Positions 7,971 through 16,377 of a stretch of 64,000 nucleotides of DNA are shown here, piece by piece. The notes below the pieces were generated by a model. The model was not told the origin of the DNA and ran no database searches. It saw only the letters and a list, made by a program, of their open reading frames with translations. A program made the translations under genes and the position numbers. Origin of the DNA: Streptantibioticus rubrisoli (GTDB lineage: Bacteria > Actinomycetota > Actinomycetes > Streptomycetales > Streptomycetaceae); the NCBI RefSeq assembly GCF_024436055.1, contig NZ_JANFNH010000001.1, forward strand, positions 310,001-374,000, in the 5' to 3' direction. Each line of letters starts with the position of its first letter. Within the stretch, counting starts at the first letter, position 1.

Positions 7971-8960
7971 CTATGCGGTCAACTCCCTGGCCACCTCGGC
8001 CGCCCAGTAGGTCAGGATGACGGTGGCGCCCGCGCGGCGGATTGAGGTGAGGGTCTCCCGGATGGCGCGGTCACGGTCGAGCCAGCCGCGGGCGGCGGCC
8101 GCCTCGACCATCGCCAGCTCACCCGAGACCTGGTAGGCGGCCACCGGGACATCGCACCGGTCCGCGACGGTGCGCAGCACGTCCAGGTAGGCCATGGCGG
8201 GCTTGACCATCACCAGGTCGGCGCCCTCGGCCAGGTCCAGCCGCAACTCCCTTACCGCTTCGGCCGCGTTGGCCGGGTCCATCTGGTAGGTGCGGCGGTC
8301 GCCGCGCAGTTCGCTTTCCACCGCGTCCCTGAACGGGCCGTAGAAGGCGGAGGCGTACTTCGCCGTGTAGGCCAGGATCGACACGTCGGTGAAACCGGCG
8401 CCGTCGAGCGCGGCACGGATCACCGCCACCTGCCCGTCCATCATGCCGCTGGGACCCACCATGTGCACTCCCGCGCTGGCCTGGGCGACCGCCATGGCGG
8501 CGTACCGCTCCAGCGTGGCGTCGTTGTCCACCCGGCCTTCGGCGTCCAGCACTCCGCAGTGCCCGTGATCGGTGAACTCGTCGAGGCACAGGTCGCTCAT
8601 CACCACCAGCGCGTCACCCGCCTCGGCCACGGCCTCGCCGATGGCCCGCTGCAGGATGCCGTCCGGCCGGTCGGCCTGCGAACCGGTGGCGTCCTTGCGG
8701 TTCGGCACCGCGAACAGCATCACGCCGCCGATCCCGGCGTCCGCCGCCTCGCGCACCGCCTTGCGCAGCGAGGCCAGGCTGTGCTGGACCACGCCCGGCA
8801 TGGCGGCGATGGGGCGCGGATCGCTCAGGTCCTCCTTGACGAAGAGGGGCAGCACCAGGTTCCTGGCGTGCAACCGGGTCTCCGCGACGAGATCGCGAAC
8901 CGCCGCGGTGCCGCGCAGCCGACGCGGCCTGGGTACGGGGTGCAGCGCATCGGAGGTCAA
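7971..8960 (-). CDS. hemB: Delta-aminolevulinic acid dehydratase (porphobilinogen synthase)
   Basis: HemB condenses two 5-aminolevulinate molecules to porphobilinogen. The 329-aa protein has both active-site lysines (K201 in [10 protein letters not shown] and K253 in [10 protein letters not shown]). Its metal loop [14 protein letters not shown] keeps two of the three zinc cysteines (C125, C135), with Asp at position 127. The TTG start at 8960 overlaps the hemC stop (TTGA), so translation is coupled. It is the last gene of the leftward hemE-F-A-C-B operon. A longer in-frame extension through hemC is an artefact of the open antisense-like frame. This enzyme duplicates a function every Streptomyces already needs, which marks the operon as accessory. 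Confidence 0.95.
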   Translation of the reverse strand: MTSDALHPVPRPRRLRGTAAVRDLVAETRLHARNLVLPLFVKEDLSDPRPIAAMPGVVQHSLASLRKAVREAADAGIGGVMLFAVPNRKDATGSQADRPDGILQRAIGEAVAEAGDALVVMSDLCLDEFTDHGHCGVLDAEGRVDNDATLERYAAMAVAQASAGVHMVGPSGMMDGQVAVIRAALDGAGFTDVSILAYTAKYASAFYGPFRDAVESELRGDRRTYQMDPANAAEAVRELRLDLAEGADLVMVKPAMAYLDVLRTVADRCDVPVAAYQVSGELAMVEAAAARGWLDRDRAIRETLTSIRRAGATVILTYWAAEVARELTA

Positions 8961-9889
8961 CTTCCAGCTCCCGTCGCGAGGTTGTGGTCGGCCAGCAGGG
9001 CGTCGGCCAGTGCGTGCGCGGCCAACGTGGCGTCGGCCGGGGGCGTGGCCACCGTGCGCAGGGTGCGGTGCCGCCCGTCGGGCGTGGTGATGACCGCCGA
9101 CAGCTCCAGTCGCGCCCCCGCCCGCTCGATCCGGGCGTGCGCCCCGACCGGTGCGCTGCACCCAGCCTCCAGCCGGGCCAGCACAGCGCGTTCGGCCGCG
9201 GCCGCGACCCGGGTGCCGCGGTCGTCCAGCCTGCCCAGCAGCGCCAGCAGTCCGAGGTCGTCCGTACGGCACTCCACCGCCAGCGCGCCCTGGGCCGGGG
9301 CGGGCACGAAGGCGTCCGGGTCGAGCAGTTGGCTCGCCTCGGCCAGCCGGTCCAGCCGGGCGAGCCCCGCGGCGGCCACGATGACCGCGTCCAGCTGCCC
9401 GGAACGGACCCGGCCGATGCGGGAGTCGACGTTGCCGCGCAGCGGCACCACCTCCAGCCCGGGATGCGCCCAGAGCAACTGCCCGGCGCGGCGCGGGGAT
9501 CCGGTGCCCACCCGGGCGCCCGCGGGCAACCGCTCCAGCGTTCGGCCGTCGGCGGTGACGACGGCGTCGCGCGGATCCTCCCGGGCTGGGACGGCGGCGA
9601 GGGTGATGCCTTCGGGCAGCGCGGTGGGCAGGTCCTTGTAGGAGTGCACCGCGAAGTCGATCTCCCCGCTCAACAAGGCGGCGCGCACCGCCTGTACGAA
9701 GACACCGGTGTTGCCCATCGTGGCGATGGCCGCGTTGCTGGTGTCGCCCTGGGTGGTGATGCCCACGGTGCGTACCGTGGCGCCGCTGGCGGAGCTGAGC
9801 GCGGCGGCGAAGGACGCGGACTGGGCCAGCGCCAGGGCGCTGCTGCGGGTTCCCATGCGCAGGAACCGGGTGGACGCCTGAGTGGTCAC
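8957..9889 (-). CDS. hemC: Porphobilinogen deaminase (hydroxymethylbilane synthase)
   Basis: HemC polymerises four porphobilinogens into hydroxymethylbilane on a covalent dipyrromethane cofactor. The 310-aa protein shows [12 protein letters not shown] at the N-terminus, the catalytic-loop [27 protein letters not shown], and the cofactor Cys244 in [10 protein letters not shown]. The GTG start at 9889 overlaps the hemA stop (GTGA), and its own stop overlaps the hemB start. hemD, needed for the next step (uroporphyrinogen III), is not in this cluster. The core chromosome copy presumably supplies it. Confidence 0.95.
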   Translation of the reverse strand: MTTQASTRFLRMGTRSSALALAQSASFAAALSSASGATVRTVGITTQGDTSNAAIATMGNTGVFVQAVRAALLSGEIDFAVHSYKDLPTALPEGITLAAVPAREDPRDAVVTADGRTLERLPAGARVGTGSPRRAGQLLWAHPGLEVVPLRGNVDSRIGRVRSGQLDAVIVAAAGLARLDRLAEASQLLDPDAFVPAPAQGALAVECRTDDLGLLALLGRLDDRGTRVAAAAERAVLARLEAGCSAPVGAHARIERAGARLELSAVITTPDGRHRTLRTVATPPADATLAAHALADALLADHNLATGAGS

Positions 9890-11211
9890 CGTTCTCCCCC
9901 GTTGCTGTTCGGCGCGCCCGCGGTGCCCGCGGGCTCCGGCCCGAAGAGGTCGTGCAGCACTTCGACATAGGTGTGGCCACCGGTTTCGGTGGCCATCTCG
10001 CGGAGGCGGACCGTCGGCCGGTGGATCAGCTTGCTGGCGATCCGCCGGGCGGTCCGCTCCACCTCCCCGCGCACCTGCCCGGGCAGCGTGGGCACGCGGT
10101 GCAGCAGCCGGTCCACCTCCTCGTCCACCACGGCCATCGCGGACCTGCGCATGGCGACGATGGCCCCGGTCGCGGCGTCCCGGTGGCGCTCGGTCTGGTA
10201 CGCCCCGGTCTCCGCGGCCACGATGCGGTGGGCCTCGGCGATCGGCACCCGCCGGGAGACCTCCTTGAGCCGGGTCTCCAGCCCTACCAGGTCGATGAGT
10301 TGGACGCCGGGCAGTGTGGCGACCGCCGGATCGATGTCCCGGGGCAGCGCCAGGTCGATGAGGACCTTCACCCCGCCGGGCCGCGCGGTGAGCGCGTCCA
10401 CCACCAACTCCCGGGTGAGAACGGGGTTCCTGGCGCCCGTGGCGGACACCACGAGGTCCGCCCGGCGCAGTGCCTGCGGCAGTTGGGGCCAGGTGGCGGT
10501 GTGCACGCCCAGCTCCCGCGCCAGCCGTTCGGCGGTGCGCGCGGTCCGGTTGACCACGGTGATCTCGCTCAGGCCCGCCCGGTGCAGCGCCACCGCGCTC
10601 AGGCTGCCCAGGTTGCCGGAGCCGAGCACCAGGGCCCGGTGCCGCTCCAGTGGACCGGCGAGCCGGGCGGCGGCCTCCAGCGCGACGGTGACCAGACAGG
10701 ACGCGGCGGCGCCGATCCGGGTCTCGTTCTCCACCCGCTTGCCGACCCGCAGCGCCCGCTGGAACAGCCCGTGCAGCACCGGCCCCACGGTGCCGCGCTC
10801 ATCGGCCAGCTGGTACGCGGCGCGGACCTGGCCGCGGATCTGCTGGTCGCCGATGAGCAGCGAGTCCAGCCCGCTGACCACCGTGAACAGGTGCTCCACA
10901 GCCTCTCGTTGCCGTCGTACGCACAACATCGAGCGCAGCTCGGCCGGATCCGCGCCGCCCGCCTGCGCCAGCGCGGCCACGAAGAGGGCCAGCACGGTGT
11001 CGGCGGCGTCGGGGTCGTCGGCGGCATCGGCATCGGTATGGACGTACAACTCGGTGCGGTTGCAGGTCGCCAGCAGCACAGCCTCCGGTACGGCGGGGGA
11101 GTCGGCGAACCGGTCGAGCAGCCGGATGACGTCCGGTGTGGTGAGCGCGGTCGCCTCCAGCAGGGCCAAGGGGGCGAGGTGGTGGCTGGTGCCCATGCTC
11201 AACAGCGTCAT
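9886..11211 (-). CDS. hemA: Glutamyl-tRNA reductase
   Basis: HemA reduces glutamyl-tRNA(Glu) with NADPH to glutamate-1-semialdehyde, the first committed step of C5 tetrapyrrole synthesis. The 441-aa protein carries the catalytic Cys50 in [14 protein letters not shown]. It also has [12 protein letters not shown], the nucleotide-binding [15 protein letters not shown] and a C-terminal dimerisation helix region. The ATG at 11211 overlaps the hemF stop (ATGA). A second HemA lets this operon raise precursor flux independently of the housekeeping copy, which is normally the heme-feedback control point. hemL, the next step, is not in the window. Confidence 0.95.
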   Translation of the reverse strand: MTLLSMGTSHHLAPLALLEATALTTPDVIRLLDRFADSPAVPEAVLLATCNRTELYVHTDADAADDPDAADTVLALFVAALAQAGGADPAELRSMLCVRRQREAVEHLFTVVSGLDSLLIGDQQIRGQVRAAYQLADERGTVGPVLHGLFQRALRVGKRVENETRIGAAASCLVTVALEAAARLAGPLERHRALVLGSGNLGSLSAVALHRAGLSEITVVNRTARTAERLARELGVHTATWPQLPQALRRADLVVSATGARNPVLTRELVVDALTARPGGVKVLIDLALPRDIDPAVATLPGVQLIDLVGLETRLKEVSRRVPIAEAHRIVAAETGAYQTERHRDAATGAIVAMRRSAMAVVDEEVDRLLHRVPTLPGQVRGEVERTARRIASKLIHRPTVRLREMATETGGHTYVEVLHDLFGPEPAGTAGAPNSNGGER

Positions 11212-12161
11212 CGGCTCGCCCCTTGCCCGATCGCCGCCGAGCGGCTGTCGCCCTCGGCGGCCAGCCAGTCCCTCGGGCGCAGGAAGTCGGCCAGCCGCTC
11301 CTCGGCGCTGCCCGGTTCGGTCTGCGGGTGGAAGGTCCAACCGGCCAGTGGCGGAAGGGACATCAAGATGGCGTCGATGTTGCCGCCGGTCTGCAGCCCG
11401 AACTGGGTGCCGCGGTCGTAGACCAGGTTGAACTCGACATAGCGGCTGCGCCGGTGCAACTGCCAGCGCCGCTCCCGCTCGCCGTACTCCAGGAGCGTGC
11501 GGCGGCGCACGATCGGCAGGTAGCCGGGCAGCAGGCTGGTCAGTCCGTCCTCGACGAAGGCCAGCGCATGGTCCCAGCCGTGCGGCCCGGGTGGACGCAG
11601 CCGGTCGAAGAAGATGCCGCCGACGCCGCGGGTCTCCTGCCGGTGCGGCAGGTAGAAGTAGCGGTCGCACTCCTGCTTCGCCGAGGCGTAGAAGCCCGGC
11701 TCGAAGCGGTCGCAGCAGTCCTTGAGCGTGCGGTGTAGATGCCGGGCGTCCTCCTCGAAACCGTACGACGGCGTCATGTCCGCGCCGCCGCCGAACCACC
11801 AGGTGTCCTGGTCGTTGACCTCGAAATAGCGGAAGTTGGCGTGGAAGGACGGCACCCAGGGGTTGCGCGGATGGACCACCATGGACAGTCCGGTGGCGAA
11901 GAAGCCGCCGGTCAGTTCACGTCCGGGCTCGGTGCGGGCGATGGACGGCGGTACCCGGTCGCCGTGCACCGCCGAGACGTTCACCCCCGCCCGCTCGAAC
12001 ACCGCGCCGCCCTCCAGGATCCGGGCCCAGCCGCCGCCTCCCGCTGGGCGCAGCCAGTCGTGCTCCCGGAAGCGTTCGCAGCCGTCGCACTCCTCGAAGG
12101 CGGCCACCAGTTGACTTTGCTGGTCCTTGAGCAGGTCCAGCACCTTGCCGCGGTCCCTCAC
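11208..12161 (-). CDS. hemF: Oxygen-dependent coproporphyrinogen III oxidase
   Basis: HemF oxidatively decarboxylates coproporphyrinogen III to protoporphyrinogen IX using O2 and no cofactor. The 317-aa sequence has the full family signature: GVNVSAVHGDRVPP, MVVHPRNPWVPSFHANFRYF, WWFGGGADMTPSYGFEEDA, EFNLVYDRGTQFGLQTGG and AILMSLPPL. The GTG start at 12161 overlaps the hemE stop. HemF belongs to the protoporphyrin-dependent route. Actinobacteria usually lack it and use coproporphyrin ferrochelatase plus ChdC (HemQ). Its presence between hemE and hemA is the strongest sign that this operon encodes a different, probably acquired, heme route. Confidence 0.95.
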   Translation of the reverse strand: MRDRGKVLDLLKDQQSQLVAAFEECDGCERFREHDWLRPAGGGGWARILEGGAVFERAGVNVSAVHGDRVPPSIARTEPGRELTGGFFATGLSMVVHPRNPWVPSFHANFRYFEVNDQDTWWFGGGADMTPSYGFEEDARHLHRTLKDCCDRFEPGFYASAKQECDRYFYLPHRQETRGVGGIFFDRLRPPGPHGWDHALAFVEDGLTSLLPGYLPIVRRRTLLEYGERERRWQLHRRSRYVEFNLVYDRGTQFGLQTGGNIDAILMSLPPLAGWTFHPQTEPGSAEERLADFLRPRDWLAAEGDSRSAAIGQGASR

Positions 12162-13195
12162 CGGAGCCCCCCGGGTATGGCCGCCGGTTCGCGGTCGAAC
12201 GACCGCACGGCGTCCACGAGTCGGCTGACGCGGTCGGGCGGGACGTCCGGGCGGATGCCGTGCCCCAGGTTGAAGATGTGCGGTCCGCCGATCCCGTGCC
12301 GCAGGACCTCCCGCGCCTGCTCGGCGATCACCTCGGGGGCCGCGGTGAGCACCGCGGGGTCGAGGTTGCCCTGCAGCGTCCGGCCGGGCAGCGCGGGGCG
12401 TACCGCGGACAGCGGTGCGCGCCAGTCGACACCGATCACCTCGGCGGGCAGGTCGGCCAACTGGTCCAGCAGGTGGTGGGCGTTGGTCGCGAAGTAGATC
12501 CGCGGTACGGACAGATCGCCGATCCCGGCCAGGGCCCGGGCCGCGTAGGGCTGGCCGAAGCGGGCGTGGACCGCGGCGGAGTGCACCCCGGCCCAGGAGT
12601 CGAAGAGCTGGACGGCGTGCACCCCGGCGGTGATCTGCGTGCGCAGATAGCGGATGGTGACCTCGGTGAGCTTGTCCAGCAGGGCGTGCGCGGTGCCAGG
12701 CTGTTGGTGCAGCCAGGACCGGAAGCCGGGGAACCCCTCGGCGGTGCCTCCGCTTTCCACCAGGTAGGCGGCGAGGGTGAGCGGCGCTCCGGCGAATCCG
12801 ATCAACGGTACGTGCGTGGCCGCGCGCACCATGGGAATCGCGGCGGCCACGAACGGGGCGATCTCCTCTGCTTCCGGGACGCGCAGTCGCGCCACGTCAG
12901 CGGCGGTGCGCACCGGTCGGGCGATCACCGGGCCGGGGGCGAAGTCGATCTCCACTCCCATCGCGGCGAGCGGCACCATGATGTCGCTGAACAAGATCGC
13001 CGCGTCGAGATCGAAACGGCGTACCGGTTGCAGTGTCACTTCGGTGACGGCTTCCGGATTGCGGCACATTTCAAAGAATCCGTACCGCTCTTTGACCGCG
13101 CGGTACTCGGGAAGGTATCGGCCCGCCTGACGCATGATCCAAATAGGCGCTCGGGCGGTGTCTTTGCCCGACGCGGCGTCCAGAAACAGACTCAC
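12158..13195 (-). CDS. hemE: Uroporphyrinogen III decarboxylase
   Basis: HemE removes four acetate carboxyls from uroporphyrinogen III to give coproporphyrinogen III. The 345-aa protein has IWIMRQAGRYLPEYR (substrate-binding Arg22 and Arg26), FSDIMVPL with the catalytic Asp71, GFAGAPLTLAAYLVE, and GVDWR and NLGHGIRPD near the C-terminus. The N-terminus is short (MSLFLDAASGKDTARAP). The GTG start at 13195 has GGGGGAA upstream. It is the first gene of the leftward hem operon, facing hemH across a 220-bp control region. Confidence 0.95.
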   Translation of the reverse strand: MSLFLDAASGKDTARAPIWIMRQAGRYLPEYRAVKERYGFFEMCRNPEAVTEVTLQPVRRFDLDAAILFSDIMVPLAAMGVEIDFAPGPVIARPVRTAADVARLRVPEAEEIAPFVAAAIPMVRAATHVPLIGFAGAPLTLAAYLVESGGTAEGFPGFRSWLHQQPGTAHALLDKLTEVTIRYLRTQITAGVHAVQLFDSWAGVHSAAVHARFGQPYAARALAGIGDLSVPRIYFATNAHHLLDQLADLPAEVIGVDWRAPLSAVRPALPGRTLQGNLDPAVLTAAPEVIAEQAREVLRHGIGGPHIFNLGHGIRPDVPPDRVSRLVDAVRSFDREPAAIPGGLR

Positions 13196-13226
13196 CTGCG
13201 TTCCCCCAGTCGACAGGAAGTTTGGA

Positions 13227-13265
13227 CCTTAGACAGGTTGCAACTCCCTTGTCGGGCTGTCAAGT
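13227..13265. promoter_or_regulatory. Control elements in the hemE/hemH divergent intergenic region
   Basis: On the plus strand CCTTAGACA (13227-13235) is followed, after 13 bp, by TTGTCGGGCTGTCAAG. Read leftward this contains TTGACA, a good -35 for hemE. The strings CCTTAGACA and TTGTCnGnCTGT recur, with a shorter gap, in the tetR/MMPL intergenic region (16989-17010). Both hem operons and the exporters may therefore answer to the same regulator, presumably the adjacent TetR. This is a pattern match between two sites only. Confidence 0.45.
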
Positions 13266-13415
13266 TGATGCAACAATCGCTGACTTGCCACCATTGTCCG
13301 TCAGGCGCGGCCAAATCACCGCCGCTGCCGGTGGGTTGGGAATGAATCCCGTCTTCCGGATTTGCTTCGACGTGGCGCCGGGTGGCTGGATCTCGCCTGA
13401 CTGGGGGAATGTGCG

Positions 13416-14552
13416 ATGGTGAATCAGGAGCCCACCGGAATCGTGATGATGAATCTCGGCGGGCCGCGGTCGCTCGATGACGTCGAGCCATTTCTGCGCA
13501 ACCTCTTCCTGGACCGGGAAATCATCCAACTGCCGTTGCAGGAGCGGCTGGGCGCGTTCATCGCGAAGCGCCGGGCGCCGAAGGTGCGCGGCCTCTACGA
13601 GGCCATCGGCGGTGGCTCACCGCTGTATGACTGGACCACCCGACAGGGGCGTGGGATGGTCGAGCGGCTGGACGTGCTCTGTCCCGAGACCGCGCCGCAC
13701 CGCTTCTACCTGGCCTTTCGCTACACCGATCCGTCCAGCGAGCAGGCTCTGCGGCAGATGGCGGCGGACGGGGTGCGGCGCGCCGTCGCCTTCTCGCAGT
13801 ATCCGCAGTACTCGTGCACCACGACGGGTTCCAGCCTCAACGAACTGTGGCGCACCGCGCGGCGGTTGGGGCTGGCGGAGTCCTTCGAATGGAGCGTCAT
13901 CGACCGCTGGTCGGCCCATCCGGCCTTCGTGCGGGCCATGGCGGCGAAAGTCAGGGAAGGTCTCGGCCACTTCCACGAGTCGGTCCGCGGCGATGTCGTC
14001 GTGCTGTTTAGCGCGCACTCGCTGCCACGCCGGGTCATTGACCGGGGAGACCCCTATCTTCAGGAAGTCGCGGCCACTGTGCATGATGTGATGCGGGAGA
14101 TCGGCGGCGGTCATGAGTACGCGCTGTCCTTTCAGGCCGATGTCGGGCCGGTGGCCTGGCAGGGGCCGAGCACGGAATCGGTCATCCGGGCGCTCGGTGG
14201 GCAGGGACGACGGCATGTATTGATTGTGGGAATCATTTTCACCTCGGATCACCTGGATACCCTCTCCGAGATAGACATCGAGTTCGCCGAGGTGGCCGAG
14301 CAGGCCGGGGTCACCGATTTCCACCGTGCGCCCGCGCCCAATGACGACCCGGTCTTCCTGGACGCGCTCGCCGAGGTCGTCGCCGACCACCTGCGCGATG
14401 GACGCGGTTGCTCACGGCAGTTCACGCTGCGCTGCGCTGGGTGCGACAACGCGCGGTGCCGGGAGATCCTCAACCCCGCGCGGGCGCACCGCCGTACCGA
14501 CCCCGGGACCGAACGGCAGCCCGCGCTGCCCGCACACCGGTCGACGCGGTGA
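13416..14552 (+). CDS. hemH: Ferrochelatase of the animal/myxobacterial [2Fe-2S] type
   Basis: HemH inserts Fe(II) into protoporphyrin IX. The 378-aa protein has the active-site His201 in FSAHSLP, plus LNLGGP-like MMNLGGPRSLDDV, FIAKRRAPKV, IGGGSP, QYPQYSC and FTSDHLDTL. Four cysteines, C134 (QYPQYSC), C340, C343 and C348 (CAGCDNARC), correspond to human C196, C403, C406 and C411. The 3- and 5-residue spacings are the same, and C332 matches human C395. Native actinobacterial coproporphyrin ferrochelatases place cluster cysteines differently and lack this tail. A GGGGGA site precedes the ATG at 13416. The stop overlaps the hemY start (GTGA). Confidence 0.95.
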   Translation: MVNQEPTGIVMMNLGGPRSLDDVEPFLRNLFLDREIIQLPLQERLGAFIAKRRAPKVRGLYEAIGGGSPLYDWTTRQGRGMVERLDVLCPETAPHRFYLAFRYTDPSSEQALRQMAADGVRRAVAFSQYPQYSCTTTGSSLNELWRTARRLGLAESFEWSVIDRWSAHPAFVRAMAAKVREGLGHFHESVRGDVVVLFSAHSLPRRVIDRGDPYLQEVAATVHDVMREIGGGHEYALSFQADVGPVAWQGPSTESVIRALGGQGRRHVLIVGIIFTSDHLDTLSEIDIEFAEVAEQAGVTDFHRAPAPNDDPVFLDALAEVVADHLRDGRGCSRQFTLRCAGCDNARCREILNPARAHRRTDPGTERQPALPAHRSTR

Positions 14553-15919
14553 GCCCCGACCGCCCGCATGTCGTCGTCATCGGCGGCGGCATCACCGGGC
14601 TCGCCGCGGCGTTCGACCTCCACCAGGCCTGCCAGGTAACGGTGTTGGAGGCGGCCCAAACGGTCGGCGGCAAGATCGCCAGCCACTCGGCCGACGGCTA
14701 CACCGTGGACCTGGGTCCCAACGGCTTCCTGGACGGATCCGCCGAACTGCGCCGCGTGGTGGACGAGTTGGGCCTGGCCGATCGACTGCTCCCCGCGGCG
14801 GACCAGGCGCGCGACCGGTTTGTGCTGCGCGGCGGCCGACTACAGCCTTTGCCGTCCACCGCCGGGGCGGCGCTGACCAGTGCGCTGCTGCCCGCCTACG
14901 CCAAACCGCGGCTGCTCGTCGAACCGCTGGTCGGCCGGGTCGAGGGACGGGAGGAGACCGTCCACACCTTCCTGGCCCGGCGGTTCGGACGCCAGGCGGC
15001 CGACCTGCTCGGCCCGCTGGTGGTGCACGGGGTGAGTGGCGGCGACCCCCGTAAGATCAGCCTGGACGCGGCGTTCCCCCGGATCCGTGAGCTGGAGCGG
15101 CAGCACCGGGGTCTGCTGACGTTGGCCTTGCGCGGCACACCGCGTGCCAGGCTGACCAGCTTCCGTGACGGCGGGACGCGGGTGCTCGTCGACGCGCTGG
15201 CCGCCCGGCTCCGCGACGCCATCCGCACCCGTTCCCCGGTGCACCGCCTGGAGCGGCGCGACGTAGGCGGCTGGCTCGTACACACGGCGCACGACGAGAT
15301 CCGCGCCGACCACGTCCTGCTGGCCGTCCCCGCCCCGGCCGCCGCGCGGCTGCTCCAGCCCCATCTGCCGCGCGCCGCCCAGTGGTTGAACGCCGTGCGC
15401 TACGCCCCGATCCGGGTCACGGCACTGGGCTACCGCCGATCGTCGCTGGCCACCGTGCCCCGCGGCTTCGGCTTCCTGACCGCGGCGGGCGAGACCACCC
15501 GGATGTTCGGCACCGTCTACAGCTCCTCCGTCTTCCCGGACACCGCCCCCGCCGACGGCGTACTGCTGCGGGTCTTCGCTGGCGGGGTCGAGGACCCGGA
15601 GCTGACCCGGCTGCCCGGCGAGGTGGTGATCGAACGGTTCCACCGGGACCTGGCCGCCCTGCTCGGCCTCACCGAACCGCCCGAGTTCACCCATGACCAC
15701 GTATGGACCGAGGGCATCCCGCAGTACGAACTGGGCCACCAGGCCCGGATCCAGGGCGCGCTGGACGAACTGGCGGGCCTGCCGGGGCTGTACGCCGCGG
15801 GCAGCGCGTACCACGGCGTGGCCGTGCGGGACTGCGTGGCCGACGCCCACCGGGCCGCCGCCGAGATCCGTGCGGCGCTCACCCAGGCACCCACCGTCGC
15901 CACAGGAGGACAGCACTGA
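14549..15919 (+). CDS. hemY: Oxygen-dependent protoporphyrinogen oxidase, HemY type (PPOX)
   Basis: This FAD enzyme oxidises protoporphyrinogen IX to protoporphyrin IX. The 456-aa protein starts with a dinucleotide-binding motif (VVVIGGGITGLAAAFDL). It has DLGPNGFLD, FPRIRELERQHRG, a late GFGFLTAAGETTRMFG and the C-terminal GIPQYELGH...GVAVRDCV segment that closes the FAD site. These blocks resemble Myxococcus PPOX as I remember it. The GTG at 14549 overlaps the hemH stop, giving tight coupling with the downstream ferrochelatase step. It could accept coproporphyrinogen like CgoX, but the HemF partner argues for protoporphyrinogen. Confidence 0.92.
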   Translation: MSPDRPHVVVIGGGITGLAAAFDLHQACQVTVLEAAQTVGGKIASHSADGYTVDLGPNGFLDGSAELRRVVDELGLADRLLPAADQARDRFVLRGGRLQPLPSTAGAALTSALLPAYAKPRLLVEPLVGRVEGREETVHTFLARRFGRQAADLLGPLVVHGVSGGDPRKISLDAAFPRIRELERQHRGLLTLALRGTPRARLTSFRDGGTRVLVDALAARLRDAIRTRSPVHRLERRDVGGWLVHTAHDEIRADHVLLAVPAPAAARLLQPHLPRAAQWLNAVRYAPIRVTALGYRRSSLATVPRGFGFLTAAGETTRMFGTVYSSSVFPDTAPADGVLLRVFAGGVEDPELTRLPGEVVIERFHRDLAALLGLTEPPEFTHDHVWTEGIPQYELGHQARIQGALDELAGLPGLYAAGSAYHGVAVRDCVADAHRAAAEIRAALTQAPTVATGGQH

Positions 15920-16377
15920 TGGAGGACAAGAAGGCCCAGACCCGCCGGATGCTCAGCGAACGGCTCCAGCGCTACCTGGAACTGCGCGCCGAACACGGTG
16001 CGGACAAGGCGCGGGAGATCCTGCTGGACGGCTACCCGCAGCGACAGGCCGCCCGCATGGGACCGCTGATCAGCGGCTGCTCGCTCGCCGAGGGCATCGG
16101 CAAGGCGCTGCCGAGGTTCGAGGAGATGGGCTTCCTCGAAGAGGCGATCGACATATCGACCGACACCGAGGACGCGGTGCTCGAAGCCTGCCGTACCTGT
16201 ATGTGCCTGATGGCCGCCGAGGACCTGGGCCTGGACGAGCCGCTGCCCATCCTGTGCGAGCTGGACTTCGAGGCCACCCGGCGCGCCTTCCCCGAGATGA
16301 CCGTGCGGAGCCTGCGCAGGCAGACCGACGGACACCATGTGTGCGCCTTCCGCTACTCGAGGCCGCGTCAGGGCTGA
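15919..16377 (+). CDS. Cys-rich 152-aa protein of the hem operon, possibly ATC-hydrolase/V4R-like
   Basis: An AGGAGGA site sits inside the hemY 3' end and the ATG overlaps its stop (TGATG), so this protein is made with HemH and HemY. It has a helical basic N-terminus, a central ISGCSLAEGIGKALPRFEEMGF segment, the cluster ACRTCMC (about residues 94-100), ILCELDFEATRRAFPE and a C-terminal TDGHHVCAFRYSR. The last pattern resembles ends of L-2-amino-thiazoline-4-carboxylate hydrolase-like and V4R (4-vinyl-reductase-type) proteins. Neither assignment is secure. The cysteines could bind iron or heme. I know of no heme pathway with this component. Its 3' end overlaps the convergent tetR by 10 nt. 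Confidence 0.8.
   Translation: MEDKKAQTRRMLSERLQRYLELRAEHGADKAREILLDGYPQRQAARMGPLISGCSLAEGIGKALPRFEEMGFLEEAIDISTDTEDAVLEACRTCMCLMAAEDLGLDEPLPILCELDFEATRRAFPEMTVRSLRRQTDGHHVCAFRYSRPRQG

Noticed and set aside
8573-8592. HemB metal loop with Asp replacing the middle zinc Cys as a novelty
   Set aside because: To my knowledge [14 protein letters not shown] is common in actinobacterial HemB, so it is not unusual.
8960-9980. N-terminal extension of hemB through hemC in one 669-residue frame
   Set aside because: The extension is Arg/Gly/Pro-rich shadow of hemC. The TTG overlapping the hemC stop gives a normal HemB length.
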